A stretch of 64,000 nt of DNA from Vicia villosa (taxonomy: Eukaryota > Streptophyta > Magnoliopsida > Fabales > Fabaceae). Location of the stretch: contig NC_081185.1 in NCBI RefSeq assembly GCF_029867415.1, forward strand, positions 117,345,987 through 117,409,986, given 5' to 3'. Each line of letters begins with the position of its first letter. The stretch's first letter is position 1. Below the pieces are notes generated by a model. It saw only the letters and a program-made list of their open reading frames with translations. It made no database searches and had not been told where the DNA came from. A program made the translations under genes and the position numbers. This document shows positions 44,151 through 55,485 of the stretch, one piece after another.

Positions 44151-44478
44151 CTTTCAAGATGAAAGATCTTGGACTTGTTGACACAATTTTAGGGATTAAT
44201 GTAAAGCAAAATATTGGGGGTTATGAACTTAGTCAAAGACATTACATTGAGAAAATGCTTGATAAGCTCAAACACCTAAACTTTTTAGAAGTAACTACTC
44301 CATTTGATCATGTCGTCAAACTTCAAAAGAATAATGGAAGAGCAGTGGCTCAATTGGAATATGCAAGTACAATAAGGTGTCTTGTATTTAATGCAATGTA
44401 CCAGACCTTATATATCATTTGCAGTTAGTAAAATGAGTAGATTTACTAATAATTTAAATAATGAACATTGGAAGGCAC
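44150..44478 (+). mobile_element. Copia RT 3' portion, inverted relative to the next Copia fragment
   Basis: Read on plus: FKMKDLGLVDTILGINVKQN, YELSQRHYIEKMLDKLKHLN, VTTPFDHVVKLQKNNGR, AQLEYAS, and after a shift [17 protein letters not shown] and NEHWKAP. This is the segment after the YVDD active site in Copia RT. It stops where the minus-strand fragment at 44479-47400 starts. Confidence 0.82.
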
Positions 44479-47400
44479 CATATAGATTTCTTCTTCTAAG
44501 TCACCATTTAAAAAGACTATTTTAACATCCATTTGGTATACTATTAAGTTATCAATAACAAATATTGAAATAAGTACCCTAATGGATGTAATTCTAGTGA
44601 TTGGAGAGAAGGTGTCGAAGAAATATATATTTTTCTCTTTATCTAAATCCCTTGGCTACAAAGCGAGCCTTGTATTTATCAATAGTTCCATTAGGTTTTA
44701 GTTTCTTTTTCAAAACCCATTTACAACTGATTGATTTGCAACCAGGAGGCAAGTCTACTAAGTGCCAGATATTATTATACTATAGAGAATCTATCTCATC
44801 ATTGATAGCTTCTTGCCATAAATCTGCATATAGAGATGACAGTGCCTATTGAAGATTTATTGGATCCACTTCTACATCTTAAGCCGCATACTCGGGCCCA
44901 CAGTCTTTAGCAACTCTTACTCTTTTACTTCTTTGAAATTCTATTTCTACGTTGTCGTTGCTTTCCGTACTTCTTATCACAGGAATGTGACGCGATTGGG
45001 TCCCGCCGCTATTTCTCGATTTGAAAGGAAATTTATCTTCATAGAATTCAACATCATTTGATTCTAAGATTAATTTTGCATTTAGGTCATAAAACCTGTA
45101 TGCCTTACTGTTTGCTGCATATCCAATGAATATGCCTTCATAGGCTCTACTAGCGAGTTTAACTCGTTTTGGATCTAGAATACTGACATAAGCCAGACAA
45201 CCCCAAGTTCTCAAATAAGACAAGTTTGGTTGCCTTTTCTTTAATATCTCATAAGGTGAGATCTTACTTTTTGACTTGGAACTCTATTCAGTACATAGAA
45301 AACAGTCAATAAAATTTTCCTTCACCAGTGAGGTGCAGCACCAGAATTCATCATAATTGCAACAACAAGTTCAGTAAGAGTTCTATTCTTTCTTTCTGCT
45401 TTACCATTCATTTCAGGAGAATATGGCGTAGTCGTTTCATGTACAATTACATGTTTAATATAAAAATCATTAAACAACCCAGAATCGTATTCAGTTCCCC
45501 TATCACTACGAAGTCTCTTAATCTACTTATTAAATTGATTCTCAATTTCAGTTACATACATCTTAAACATGTCAAGCGCTTCACTTTTATTCTTCATTAA
45601 GTATACATAAGTATACCGTCGTGATACGCGTCTTAATATTATAGTTACGACAGTTATCAAGTAACTGTCGCAATTTTTGTGTCGTAAAAACATAATTTTC
45701 TTGTAGTGAATCAGGGCAACCGTCAATAAAATTGATAAAATAACGTTTACTATTTCTTGTCAAAGTTCCATCTAATTCACATATATCAGAGTGTATAAGA
45801 TCTAGGGGATCAAATTCTTTAATAATTGATTTATGCGAAGTCTTAATTATTTTAGCTTGACTACAATATTCACATTTATTTGAATCATTGACATTTAATT
45901 TAGGGATTAGGCCTAAGTTGCTTGCATTAGAAATAACTCGCTTATTAACATGACAGAGTAAACAGAAAGCCAAATGTTAAATGACACAAAGAGTAAACAG
46001 AAGGAGAAATTTATTCAAATCAACATTTAACTTAAACATGCGATCAGTGGCGTACCCTTTCCCCGAAAAATATACCATTCTTAGTGATTGTGTACAAATC
46101 TGCCCCTATAGACTGACTAAACTCTGCCTTATTCAAAAGAAAACCAGAAACAAGATTCATTCTAAGTTCAGGAACAAGTATGACGTCCTTCAAGATTAAA
46201 GTCTTTCCTGAGGTGAAGTTCAACTCAATGTTTCAAATTCCAGCACCATCGGTGGTGTGAGCATCTCCCAACAACACTTTATTATTTTTAGCATTCGTGT
46301 ATGTCTTGAACATAGCACGATCATAGCAGACATGACGAAAGGCGGCAGTGTATACCCACCAATCGTCACTTCCCCCAACCATGTTGATTCCAGTGATCAT
46401 AGCAATGAATTTCTCATCAGTCAGGTTAACCTGTGCATTAGAGCCAACAGGTTTGGGCCTACTCTTACATCTCTTAGTCATATGACCTGATTTTCCACAA
46501 TTATAGCAAGTGAAAACCGGAGCATCATTTATTTGAGTTGGTGGTTGCTGTCTAGCAATTGGAGCAGATGGGCCCCTTGAGGGATTCCCATTCTTAATTT
46601 GGTTCACAACATTGCAGTTCTGATTCTTTAATGTTTTTCCCGTAGGCTTCAGTTTGTTATTATAAACAACTAAGACTTCATCCTTCTGATCTTGTTTTCT
46701 AGCTTCCTATTCAATTCGAAGGCGAGTGATCAGACTCTCGATTGAAAACTCTTTTGTTTTATGCCGAAGCATGTTTTTGAAATCTTTCAACCAAGGGGCA
46801 GTTGTTAATGATAACAGCAATTTGAAAATTTTCATTGAGGGGCATACCTTCTGTAATGATTTCATGAGGGATCTTCTAAATTTCGTGGCTTTGAGCTTCC
46901 ACAGATTTTTCATCCACCATCTTATAGTTCAAGTAGCGGCTGACAACATATTTCTTTGCACTTGCTTCTTCAGTATCATATTTCTTTTGCAGAGCCTCCC
47001 ATACCTGTTTAGCAGTCTTGTAATTATTGTAGTAATCGTACTAATCATCAGCAAGACTGTTCAAAATGTGATTTTTGCAAAGATAGTCATTCTCTTGTCA
47101 TAAGGAGATTTATTTCCCAGGCTGTAATTTATCTGTTGCATCTTTAGTTTTTGTAGCAGAGTCTAAATCAGACATTTTTTAAGTCCCGTCTAATTCCACC
47201 GGTGTCTTACCATTAGTTAGTTTAATTGATCCAAAAGGAGCAATAGAGATATCCTCAGTCAGAACATGGGCAACCTTCCTTAAAGTTAAGAAGAATTTCA
47301 TCTTAGCTTGCCAATGTTTGAATGGAGAACCCTAAAATTTAAATGTTTTGTCAGACACAATAACGACCGCGATAGTTCTGATAATTTCCTCAGTAGACAT
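44479..47400 (-). mobile_element. Decayed Copia gag-protease-integrase-RT (5' two thirds)
   Basis: On the minus strand from the gag ATG at 47400 (MSTEEIIRTIAVVIVSDKTF): UBN2-type gag, a CCHC knuckle (CYNCGKSGHMTKRC) at about 46500, protease region (WWVYTAAFRHVC), gag-pre-integrase (LCHVNKRVISNASNLG), integrase core start (HSDICELDG), integrase end (TWGCLAYVSILDPKRVKLAS), and RT start ([43 protein letters not shown]). It ends at about 44479. Many stops and shifts occur. The protease active-site triad DTG is YTA, so the enzyme is dead. Part of the integrase is missing. No LTR was fixed. Confidence 0.88.
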
Positions 47401-48736
47401 GAAAGTTAATACAAACATCTTAAAATTGTTGTTTTTTGGATTTTGAAAAGATTGCCATGACGAAAGTTATCGGCTGAGTTGCGAAACAATACGCTTTCTT
47501 TAATACGTTTAGCGATACTGTCAAAATTATGCAAAACAACTCTTAATAACCACGACGCCTCCAGGATAAAACAATTCATTCACAAAATGGTTACGATTAT
47601 CATTTGCACTGTGATGAATCGTTCAAAGAAATACACCTTCAGATGGTGTTTAAACCACTCGTAGTATCTGAAACAATTTCAGTCATTGATGGCGCACAAG
47701 GTCACTCAAAAAATAAAGAAGAAAGAATTTGTTTTAAGATGAAGAAAATAGATAGGGAGAAGAGAGATTCCAAAATTTTGAAATCTGGCGTACCTTTTCA
47801 ATAAACTTAAGAATCATATTTATAGGTAAATGATTGAACTAAGTGGAGAGAAAATAGTGGGAGAGTGGAGAGAAAATAGTGGGAGGGAGTTACTTAGTCA
47901 AAATTAGGGATAAAGATTCTTTGATGTTAGGGCGCGAAAGTTAGAGTGCCTTTTGTAACTTTTGCACCGTTGGATTAATCAGGCAAATGCAAAGGAGCCA
48001 CATCCTACTTTTCTACTTAAAAACGAAACATACACACGGCTGAATGAACTTGGAACTGCCACAGTCAAGATTGAAAGCTTTATGGAGATGCCTCTTTTGC
48101 TTCCTCTTCGTGAACTTACAAATTGAAAGAATTTTCAATTTGACTAGCTATGATGTGATAAAAATTATTCTTCTTATATTAAATTTCATCCCTGTTATGC
48201 AATTTTTTGTTTGTTAGAAAATCGTACAATTGAATTGATGAATTTTCAATTAATAGCATTGCACCTGAAAAAATTGTAATCTAATGATGTAAACAATGGT
48301 GAATATCTATTGTAACCTTTAAACAGTTCATGGAAATTTTAGAATCTAATGGAAGTATATATGGAAATTTATGCCATGGAAATCAAGCCGTCCAAGTTTT
48401 TCTTGTTTTACCAAAAGTGTAATGAGATGGAAGCATACTCTCAAGTGGTCGTAACAACAGTGAGTGTCATGACATTAAAGTGATGTGGTGCAACAAAAAA
48501 TATTACTGCGGGGGCGGAACATCTGCAGCAAAGTGTAGGGGCAACAAAACAGCCTATTATTTTTTTGTCCAACGTTGTACTTTAAAAAATGGAAGAAGAT
48601 AAACAGTAAGTCTCACGTGGCATATTTGAGTCCACTCAGTATATCAGACGGCTTAAAATTTCCAACAATAACGTTAAACTAACTTTCCCGTAATAAAGTT
48701 AGACAACCCGTTCTCCAAAATTAAGTTTTGATGAGT
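47401..48736. other. Leader/LTR side of the Copia relic, then spacer
   Basis: The stretch to about 47960 is probably the 5' leader and LTR of the minus-strand Copia, but I found no primer-binding site or TG/CA ends. About 48000-48736 is AT-rich with no recognised gene. Confidence 0.35.
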
Positions 48737-48741
48737 GACTC

Positions 48742-51502
48742 TGTAACACCCGAAAATTAATTTAATTATTTAAATAAATTATTCAAGGATTTAATATGGA
48801 AATTCGATCGAAGTTGGATTTATTAGTGATATTATAAGACGAGGGATTGGATTATTTAGTCGATTAATCGGAGAATTAATAAAGTTGATTTTTGTTGAAG
48901 AAATAATATTAGTAATAATATTATTATTTAATTTGGTTCAGTTGTGGTGTGGCATATATAGCAATACGGTGGTGTACAATTAGTAGGCCCATTAAGAAAT
49001 AATAGTAACTATATTATTATTTGATTTATTGGATTAAGAAGGAGAATATATGGAATTAGGTTTCTGTGAAAATAAAGTTGTGGCTTTTGGGAGAATATAT
49101 CGTGAAACAAAGTTGCCGACAAAGAGGAGCGAGGTTTTGGCAGAGGAAGAATCGATTGTTAATTTTTAGGAAAAGGCAAATAGGGCAAAGGCTTGCACTT
49201 GATCGGATATTAGAGGCGATCTCCAATACAAGGTAAGGGTGGGGTTCGAATCTTATAACCGAGAATATGATGATTGTTATGTGGGATCGGGGTTGTATAA
49301 TTTCTACCATGATTTTGTTTAAACAGTGCAATCGTTAAATCGTTAATTATTCGGTTTTGTAAATCAGTGAATTTATGTTGAACTGTTGTTGTTGGTATTG
49401 TCGAGTAGTATGTTGTTTGCTGATAATTGACCCAATGATGTGATCTGATAAATTGATGGAATTGAAAATCGTGGTATGGCTTTTGTATAATTATCACCAG
49501 CAAGAGTCTGTACTCGGAAGGAATTAGGAAAAAATTAGAAGGAAGAAACAATCTGGAGACGGGGGCCTCCAAATGGTAGTGGGACCCCCTTGTAACCGAG
49601 ACGGGCGTCTCATGGCCCTTGAAGATGGGGGAGGGTGCTTCCATGGGCCCTTAGAAATTGGAGACAGACATCTCCTTGATTGTGATGGGCGTCATGCCAT
49701 TGTGGAAGAATGAGGCGCGCGCCTCATACTTAAGGTGGAGGCCACTTTGTTGTTTTGTTCTTTCTCCTCACGTGTGTGTAGTGTGTGTAGTGTGTGTACA
49801 GTAAGTATGGCTTTGGATAGTCCTTGTTAGCTCTACTTAGTATATATAATGGTTAAAGTAATATAAGTATCCTAAATATAATTGTGCAGATGTTTAATAG
49901 GCAAAAATATTGTATGGTAATAGAAAAATAACTTAGTGAATATTTGATGGAAGTATCAGTAGCATGTCTATAATTTAGCAAAAATAATATATTTGCAGAG
50001 TAGTATATTTTGCTAAGCAGTGTTATTTTTAGTGCGATAGAACACTAGTATTAAGTTGCAGGAAAGTAGTAAGCCCCTCATTTGACAGTATAGATTTTTA
50101 GTAGCAGTGCAGTTGGTAGTGGGAGTAATTAATCAGTAACAGTATAATTAAGTAGTAGTAACGGCAGTTAATGAAAACAGTACCGGCTAGTCACATTAGT
50201 AAATTTACGCGATAAAATTAGTTGTCCGGAATTGGTTGGAATTGTCAGAGTAAATCGCGTATACTGAGATGTATTTTTGGTTAATTTGTTTCGTTATAAT
50301 TATGTCGAATGAGTTGATATACAGGTGCAATATAATTATTTCAGTTTATGGGAATGTGTTGTTGATGAGTTGCTATTGAACACGTTGTTTTGAATACTTG
50401 TTGCTGATTCTGTTGTTGCCAAATATATTGTTGTTGTTGAACTGCCGTCGATTATAAGTTGTTATTGATAAGTTGAATTGTTCCGATTTATGGACAAGTT
50501 TGAGTTGTAGGTCGAATGACCAGCGTTTGATTTAAGTTGATGCAATTGATGCATGTTTAAGTTGTTGTTTTCGTTGTTGTTGGTCTGGTTGTCGTTGTTG
50601 ATATTATTGATTGTATGTCATACATAATGTCGCATACATTGCATTGTTTAAGTTGACCTTGATTGGCATTGTTGAAGTTGGCCTTGAAGACACGCTGTTC
50701 AAGTTGTAGAAATGTCTCGATAACCTGACATATGTTTAAGTTAGGAGTTCTGCCCCAAATGGTACCACATGCATGTGCATAGTTTGTGTCGCATTTCGAG
50801 TCATTGTGAAGTTGCCGTTGTTATGAGTTGCTGTTGATATAAGTTGTGTTGGTTTGAGTTGTGAAATAGTTAATATAATTATTGTGATGATTGTTGTTGC
50901 TGATGGTTGTTACTAGTTGTTGCTATAGTATTATTATAACCGTTTTTTGAAAGTAGTGATGATTATATGATTCCTATCTAATATATTAATTATCATACTT
51001 TTGTTTATATTTTTCGATATCTCACCCCTTCTGCTGTTGTTTCCCCTACCATGGGAAACAAATAGGTATTCAAGATAGCGGTGGAAGTTTGAAGTGATTT
51101 TGTGAAGTCTTTAGTTACTGTTAGTCGAGTTGGTGTCGTGCTCTGATACGTAGCACTCGGGATGGGATTACGATTGTATTTGTTGTTTTGTTGTTGTGTT
51201 ATTATTATAGCTGTTGCTGTTGAAATCCAAGTTGAATAATTAGAAGTAATTATTGTTGTTTTAAGTTGTTTTTAGTTGAATAAAAGTTGATGAATAGTTA
51301 TAAGTTGAAGTTTGATCTAGCTGAATAAACTTGATGAATTATAATTTTAAAATTGTAGATGCCGAATGCTATGTATCAAAGATAAATGAAATACAGGTTG
51401 TTTGTGGCTTTAAGTAGAAAATGTAATGCCTCATGTTTGATGTTTAAAATTTTCCGTACTCTAATTTTATTATAATTACTGGGTAGAAAATAGGGTGTTA
51501 CA
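48742..51502 (+). mobile_element. Solo LTR, 2,761 bp, Gypsy/Tekay-like chromovirus
   Basis: It begins TGTAACACCC and ends GGGTGTTACA, the inverted-repeat termini usual for Tekay-type Gypsy LTRs. It is flanked by a perfect 5-bp duplication GACTC at 48737-48741 and 51503-51507. No gag, pol, primer-binding site or second LTR is present, so it is a solo LTR left by recombination between two LTRs. The 3' third has a pattern common in such LTRs (CCCCTTCTGC, CCATGGGAAACAAATAGG, GTAGCACTCGGGATGGG). The middle (about 50380-50930) is very rich in GTT/TTG words. The open frames inside are chance. Confidence 0.9.
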
Positions 51503-51507
51503 GACTC

Positions 51508-51971
51508 ATTATTAATTAATAATTAATTAATATTAATAATTACCAACAACTCATTCGTTATAAATCTCTCGAGTAATAACCATTATGGTTATTTGATCTA
51601 AGTATGTGACATTCCTTTACTTCTCGAGCAATGTCAGGCTACAAATGAAGAGGAAATATTTGAAGCACGGGTATCATGATCTCTTTTCCCCTTGATGGAT
51701 TCACGATCTCTTTTTCTCATTACCTTTTGAAGCTCATGATTTAGCTCATTGGTTGTTAGAACAACTTCTAGATAAGTCATATAATAATGTGTTTTTTAAG
51801 TCGGTATTTATGGTTTGGGTTCTGGTTTTTATGTGATTTTGTGGTCTGGGTTGATTTGTGTTTATGCATAGCAAATTCAGAATTTTTCCTTCATTTTGGT
51901 ATGTGTTTACGTATAGCAAATTCAAATTTGAACATGTGTTTTAAATCCCTTACCATTTCTTACGCTTAGGT
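51508..51971. other. Spacer between solo LTR and MITE
   Basis: An AT-rich run, then unremarkable sequence with no gene recognised. Confidence 0.5.
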
Positions 51972-52272
51972 CAGTGGTGGAGCCAGAAATTTTAGGGAGC
52001 CTGGGCAAAAAATTTTACACCTTGTTTTTACTAATTTTACACTCTGTTTCTACTAATTTTACCCTTAATTTTATCTTAAAATTTTGCCCTTAATTTTGTC
52101 CAAAAATTTTACACCATGTTTTTACTAATTTTGCCTTTAATTTTGTCTAAAATTTACTAATTTTGTCCCTGGTGTTATCTGAAAATCGACTATTATGTGG
52201 GGAATATACAACAAAAGGAGGGGTTGAGCCTGGGCGCATGCCCGGACTCGCTGGGCTGTAGCTCCACCCCTG
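51972..52272. mobile_element. hAT-type MITE, 301 bp
   Basis: The ends CAGTGGTGGAGC and (inverted) CAGGGGTGGAGC are inverted repeats of a widespread plant hAT family. Flanking 8-mers GCTTAGGT (51964-51971) and GGTTAGCT (52273-52280) match at 6 of 8. The inside is built of imperfect TTTTACTAATTTTACCCTTA-like repeats. Confidence 0.8.
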
Positions 52273-52384
52273 GGTTAGCTACTATTTAGTAAATACTTTT
52301 TATCTTTGTGGGGCACATGCTCCACATCTAACTCCTGAACTTACTTTTGTCTTTTTGCTCTTTGTTTTACGTTTATAGACAATT

Positions 52385-52392
52385 AGAATAAA
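52385..52392. repeat. Left TSD of element 2 (AGAATAAA)
   Basis: Identical to 55537-55544. As in element 1 the match is exactly 8 bp. Confidence 0.88.
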
Positions 52393-52446
52393 GAGAATTT
52401 CTTTATTGACCCATAGGGGGGGGGGGTGACCCCCAGCGAAATTCTC
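52393..52446. repeat. Left terminal inverted repeat of element 2
   Basis: GAGAATTTCTTTATTGACCC, then a G-run, then TGACCCCCAGCGAAATTCTC. The G-run (about 11 G) replaces the CACCTCCCTA block found at the other three ends. Confidence 0.85.
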
Positions 52447-52459
52447 AAGTTGCCTCTGC

Positions 52460-52613
52460 TTCGGAGATGTATCTCCGAAATATTTTTTTTTAAAGATTTT
52501 TTCAGACTTCGGAAATGCACTTTCGAAAAAGCCAAATGGGGGTGTTTTCGGAGATGCACTTCCGAAAACACCTTTTTCACATTTTAGGGGGATTTCGGAA
52601 GTGCACTTCCGAA
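52460..52613. repeat. Palindrome cluster, 3' subterminal region of element 2 (4 copies)
   Basis: Copies at 52460-52479, 52508-52527, 52547-52566 and 52594-52613, with starts 48, 39 and 47 bp apart. The last (centre AGTGCACT) is a perfect palindrome. Confidence 0.92.
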
Positions 52614-52848
52614 ATATGCAGAAAATGTGTTTTTTTATGTTTTTCTTAACAGTCCCGTATTTTTAATTAAACGAAAACGCCGAATAAAATAAACGACATA
52701 TCAACATAAAATACTAATATAATAAATACAATCCGAATAATATATACAAGTCGAATAAAATAGTATTAGTGTGTGAAATACAACCCGGATACAATAAAAT
52801 CCAAGAAAATAATCCGGAACCCTACTGTGTATGCCTAACCCTATCTCC

Positions 52849-54835
52849 CTAGGACCTCCTCTGCCTCCTATATGCCGCCGCACAGTCCGCATCACCGACC
52901 ATCCTCTCCATCACGGCGACTGCCTCTAGACCGCCCTGATCAATGATACCTCACTCCAACGCGTCCCGCCCAAGCATCCCTATCCGCTGGCATATCGGCA
53001 GGAGATCAATGGCATGGTCATCCTCGACCTGCTGGTTCTCCAGGATCTCCTCGTACGCTGGCCTAGGAGCGCTGGGAGCGTCGCCTGACATTAGAGGATG
53101 TGACACCCGATAGAACCATGTGACGTACCCCTCTACACAATGCCATTCCTGGGTGGCCTGCATGCGACGATACTCCTCCGGGACCACATGACGCTCCCAG
53201 TCCGCAAATATGGAAGTGAGCTCCACTCGGGTAACTGTGTCGGGAGCAGCCTCAAACGGTGACCTCGGTATCATCTGCACATGTCCAAATTGCCGCATGC
53301 ACCACTCTGGGAGATACCTCACCATGGTGTTGGTCCCGCATGCCAACCAGCCAGAATATAACGTGATGTGGTCAAAGGGGACAGCAACAGTGTAGTCACT
53401 GAATGGCCTCGAACGAATGTCATCGTGAGCTCTGCGGTCGAGGTACCTACGATATGGTCTCACTGCATTGTTCCCCCTTTGGAGAATGTACCGGGCGGCC
53501 CTGGGCATGGTGTCCTCGTACGCAGGATCATTGGCGAAGCCGTGGATGCGGGGGAAGTAGGAGATGATCCAGCCCTGAAACACAAACACAATAATGTATT
53601 CAAAATAAATACGAACCATAAATAAATGTGAAACAATTAAAATGAAATGTACCGTCAGGAGTGTGGCGGATCCGGTCATCTGCCTGATCCTCCAATTGGA
53701 GGCTTCATTAAGCTTCTGGTATAGGTATACCAGAATAGCTGACCCCTAGTTCCACTGGTGAATGGTAGTCACATCCATGAAGTAGCGGAGGTAGGTCACG
53801 TCGACGTATCTTGCACTCTTGTCCACAAAGAGTGCAGTGCCTACCAAAAACATGAACCAACACCGGAGAGCACAGGCACGGTGATACTCCATAAATAGGT
53901 CATTACCCGCATCCTCGGAATCGACCGCCGCCACCAAGTGGTGCTCATACTGATCGCTCAATGTGGAGAACCGGATATGAGGCCCATTTGTCGTCCGGCA
54001 CTCAAAATCAGCCATATCTGGGTCCATACCCATATAGATCGCCATCCACTCGATCGCATCAACCCTCTGGATCTGGGAATGGTTCAGCAGTATCCCCCTA
54101 ATCGGCAAGTGGAGAAGACAATGCACATCGTGCAAGGTGATCGTCATATCCCCAACCGGTAAGTGGAAAGAAGACGTTTCCATATGCCACCGCTCCATAA
54201 AAGCCCCCTGCATGCCGTGGCTGATGGTGGTATACCCGGTCATGCATAACCCACCTAGCCCGAAAGCAGTCACTGCATCATTAAACCACTGCGCCTCTGG
54301 TTTAAAGAGACCAAATATCTTCCGCGCTTGGTTCACCATTTTTAAAGTCAGCCTTTCTTGTTACAACAAAAACAAAAACAAAAAACATTGTTCTATAAAC
54401 CGTTAAGAAAATGTGGAATAAAAAGCTAAATAAAAAATGGTTAAATAATAAAGTCGAATAAATTATAAAAAATACCTCTCCCTCCCAGACACGTAGAGCG
54501 ACGTGCTCGTGGTAGGAAATCAGAACGGACGTGTCCCTAGGCCCTTCCGGGTAGCCCTTCTCCTCCTCCCCGTGTGGAGGATCAACATCAGGTATCTCCT
54601 CCTCCGCCTTCTGGTATCTCACCTCCTCCTCCTCCCGTACCTCTTCTTGACGGGAAGAAGATACCCGAGCCAACTGACTCCTCGATCCAGACGAGGAACC
54701 AGGCTCATCTGTCTGTACAGATGCTCGTACTCCACCCCGTCCCCGTGTCGATGCAAGCTGCGCCGCCCGCTCGCGTCTAGCCGGCGCTGTCTGTGTCTCT
54801 CTCCCCTGTCTGATACGTGTTGGGTTGCCTGCCAT
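52849..54835 (-). pseudogene. Plant mobile domain (PMD, MAIN/MAIL1-like) gene with two nonsense codons
   Basis: Exon 1, 54476-54835 (120 codons, ATG directly after a splice acceptor), encodes a basic/acidic disordered leader ending HEHVALRVWEGE. Exon 2 (about 54350-53653) holds MVNQARKIFGLFKPEAQWFN, LGGLCMTGYTTISHGMQGAF, VGDMTITLHDVHCLLHLPIR and CALRCWFMFLVGTALFVDKS. Exon 3 starts at 53574 (GWIISYFPRIHGFA) and runs through FDHITLYSGWLACGTNTMVR, YLPEWCMRQFGHVQMIPR and YRVSHPLMSGDAP to LPICQRIGMLGRDALE. These are the PMD-C signatures. In-frame stops at 53746-53748 (where Trp is expected after HQWN) and 52951-52953 interrupt it; reading on, the domain continues to a natural stop at 52849-52851. 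The exon 1/2 phase is imperfect at the acceptor, so that junction is uncertain. Host PMD proteins act in transposon silencing and meristem maintenance. Confidence 0.85.
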
Positions 54836-54839
54836 ATTC

Positions 54840-55158
54840 CTGAAACAATTTAAATCTATAAGCGAACAGGTTAGAAGGCGAAACAATCAAGAAAATAAAA
54901 AAAAAACTTTCTGAGTCAACTTTGGAAGTGCATTTCCGAAACTGGTCAAGGAGGTGTTTTCGGAAATGCATTTCCGAAAACACCTGCGACTCCATTTTTG
55001 CAGAAAACCCATTTCTTCCCCTAAATGCTTCAAAATCAGATTTTTCCTATCTAAACAACCTAAGTGACTAATAGTAACTTAACCCTATATCATTATCCTA
55101 ATTTCTAACAACCCTAATTTGAATATCAATGCTACAATTTAAGTTTGTGAGAACTTAC
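54840..55158 (-). other. 5'-UTR intron of the PMD gene, holding two palindromes
   Basis: Donor GTAAGTTCTC begins at 55158 and the acceptor TTGTTTCAG ends at 54840, four bases before the ATG. The 319-bp intron carries palindromes at 54921-54940 and 54959-54978 (starts 38 bp apart, the same spacing as the pair in the intron of element 1). Confidence 0.68.
54921..54978. repeat. Palindrome pair in the PMD 5'-UTR intron
   Basis: Copies TTTGGAAGTGCATTTCCGAA (54921) and TTCGGAAATGCATTTCCGAA (54959). The second is a perfect palindrome. Confidence 0.92.
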
Positions 55159-55360
55159 AATTTTGAAGCTTTGAATGTAGCCTTTGAGTAGTCTTTGAAG
55201 GTTGTAGAGCAACTTTGTAGAGCAACTTTAAAGTAAGTTCGTGTAGTAGCAACCGCAAATGGGAAGATTTTTGAAAATATTTGAGTTTTAGGATAAAATG
55301 GAATTGGTGGGGGGCTGTTTTGTTTAAACACCAGAAAGGTGATTTTTTATGTAAGTATAT

Positions 55361-55467
55361 TTCGGAAATGTATTTTCGAAATATTTTTTTTACGTAAAAA
55401 AAAAAGTGATTTTGGAAATGCATTTCCGAAATCAGTCTTTTTTCAACTTTGGAAATGCATTTCCGAA
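55361..55467. repeat. Palindrome cluster, 5' subterminal region of element 2 (3 copies)
   Basis: Copies at 55361-55380, 55411-55430 and 55448-55467 (starts 50 and 37 bp apart). Two carry TTTGG instead of TTCGG in one arm. Confidence 0.9.
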
Positions 55468-55485
55468 GTAACGGGGCAATTACGG

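Noticed and set aside
46726..47103. 125-aa plus-strand hydrophobic frame
   Set aside because: Antisense to Copia gag; the minus strand gives a coherent UBN2-type gag.
49210..49644. 144-aa minus frame
   Set aside because: Lies inside the solo LTR, has no domain, and retro-LTRs are non-coding.
53210..54853. Plus-strand frames of 61-116 aa across element 2
   Set aside because: Antisense to the PMD exons, whose protein signatures are clear on the minus strand.
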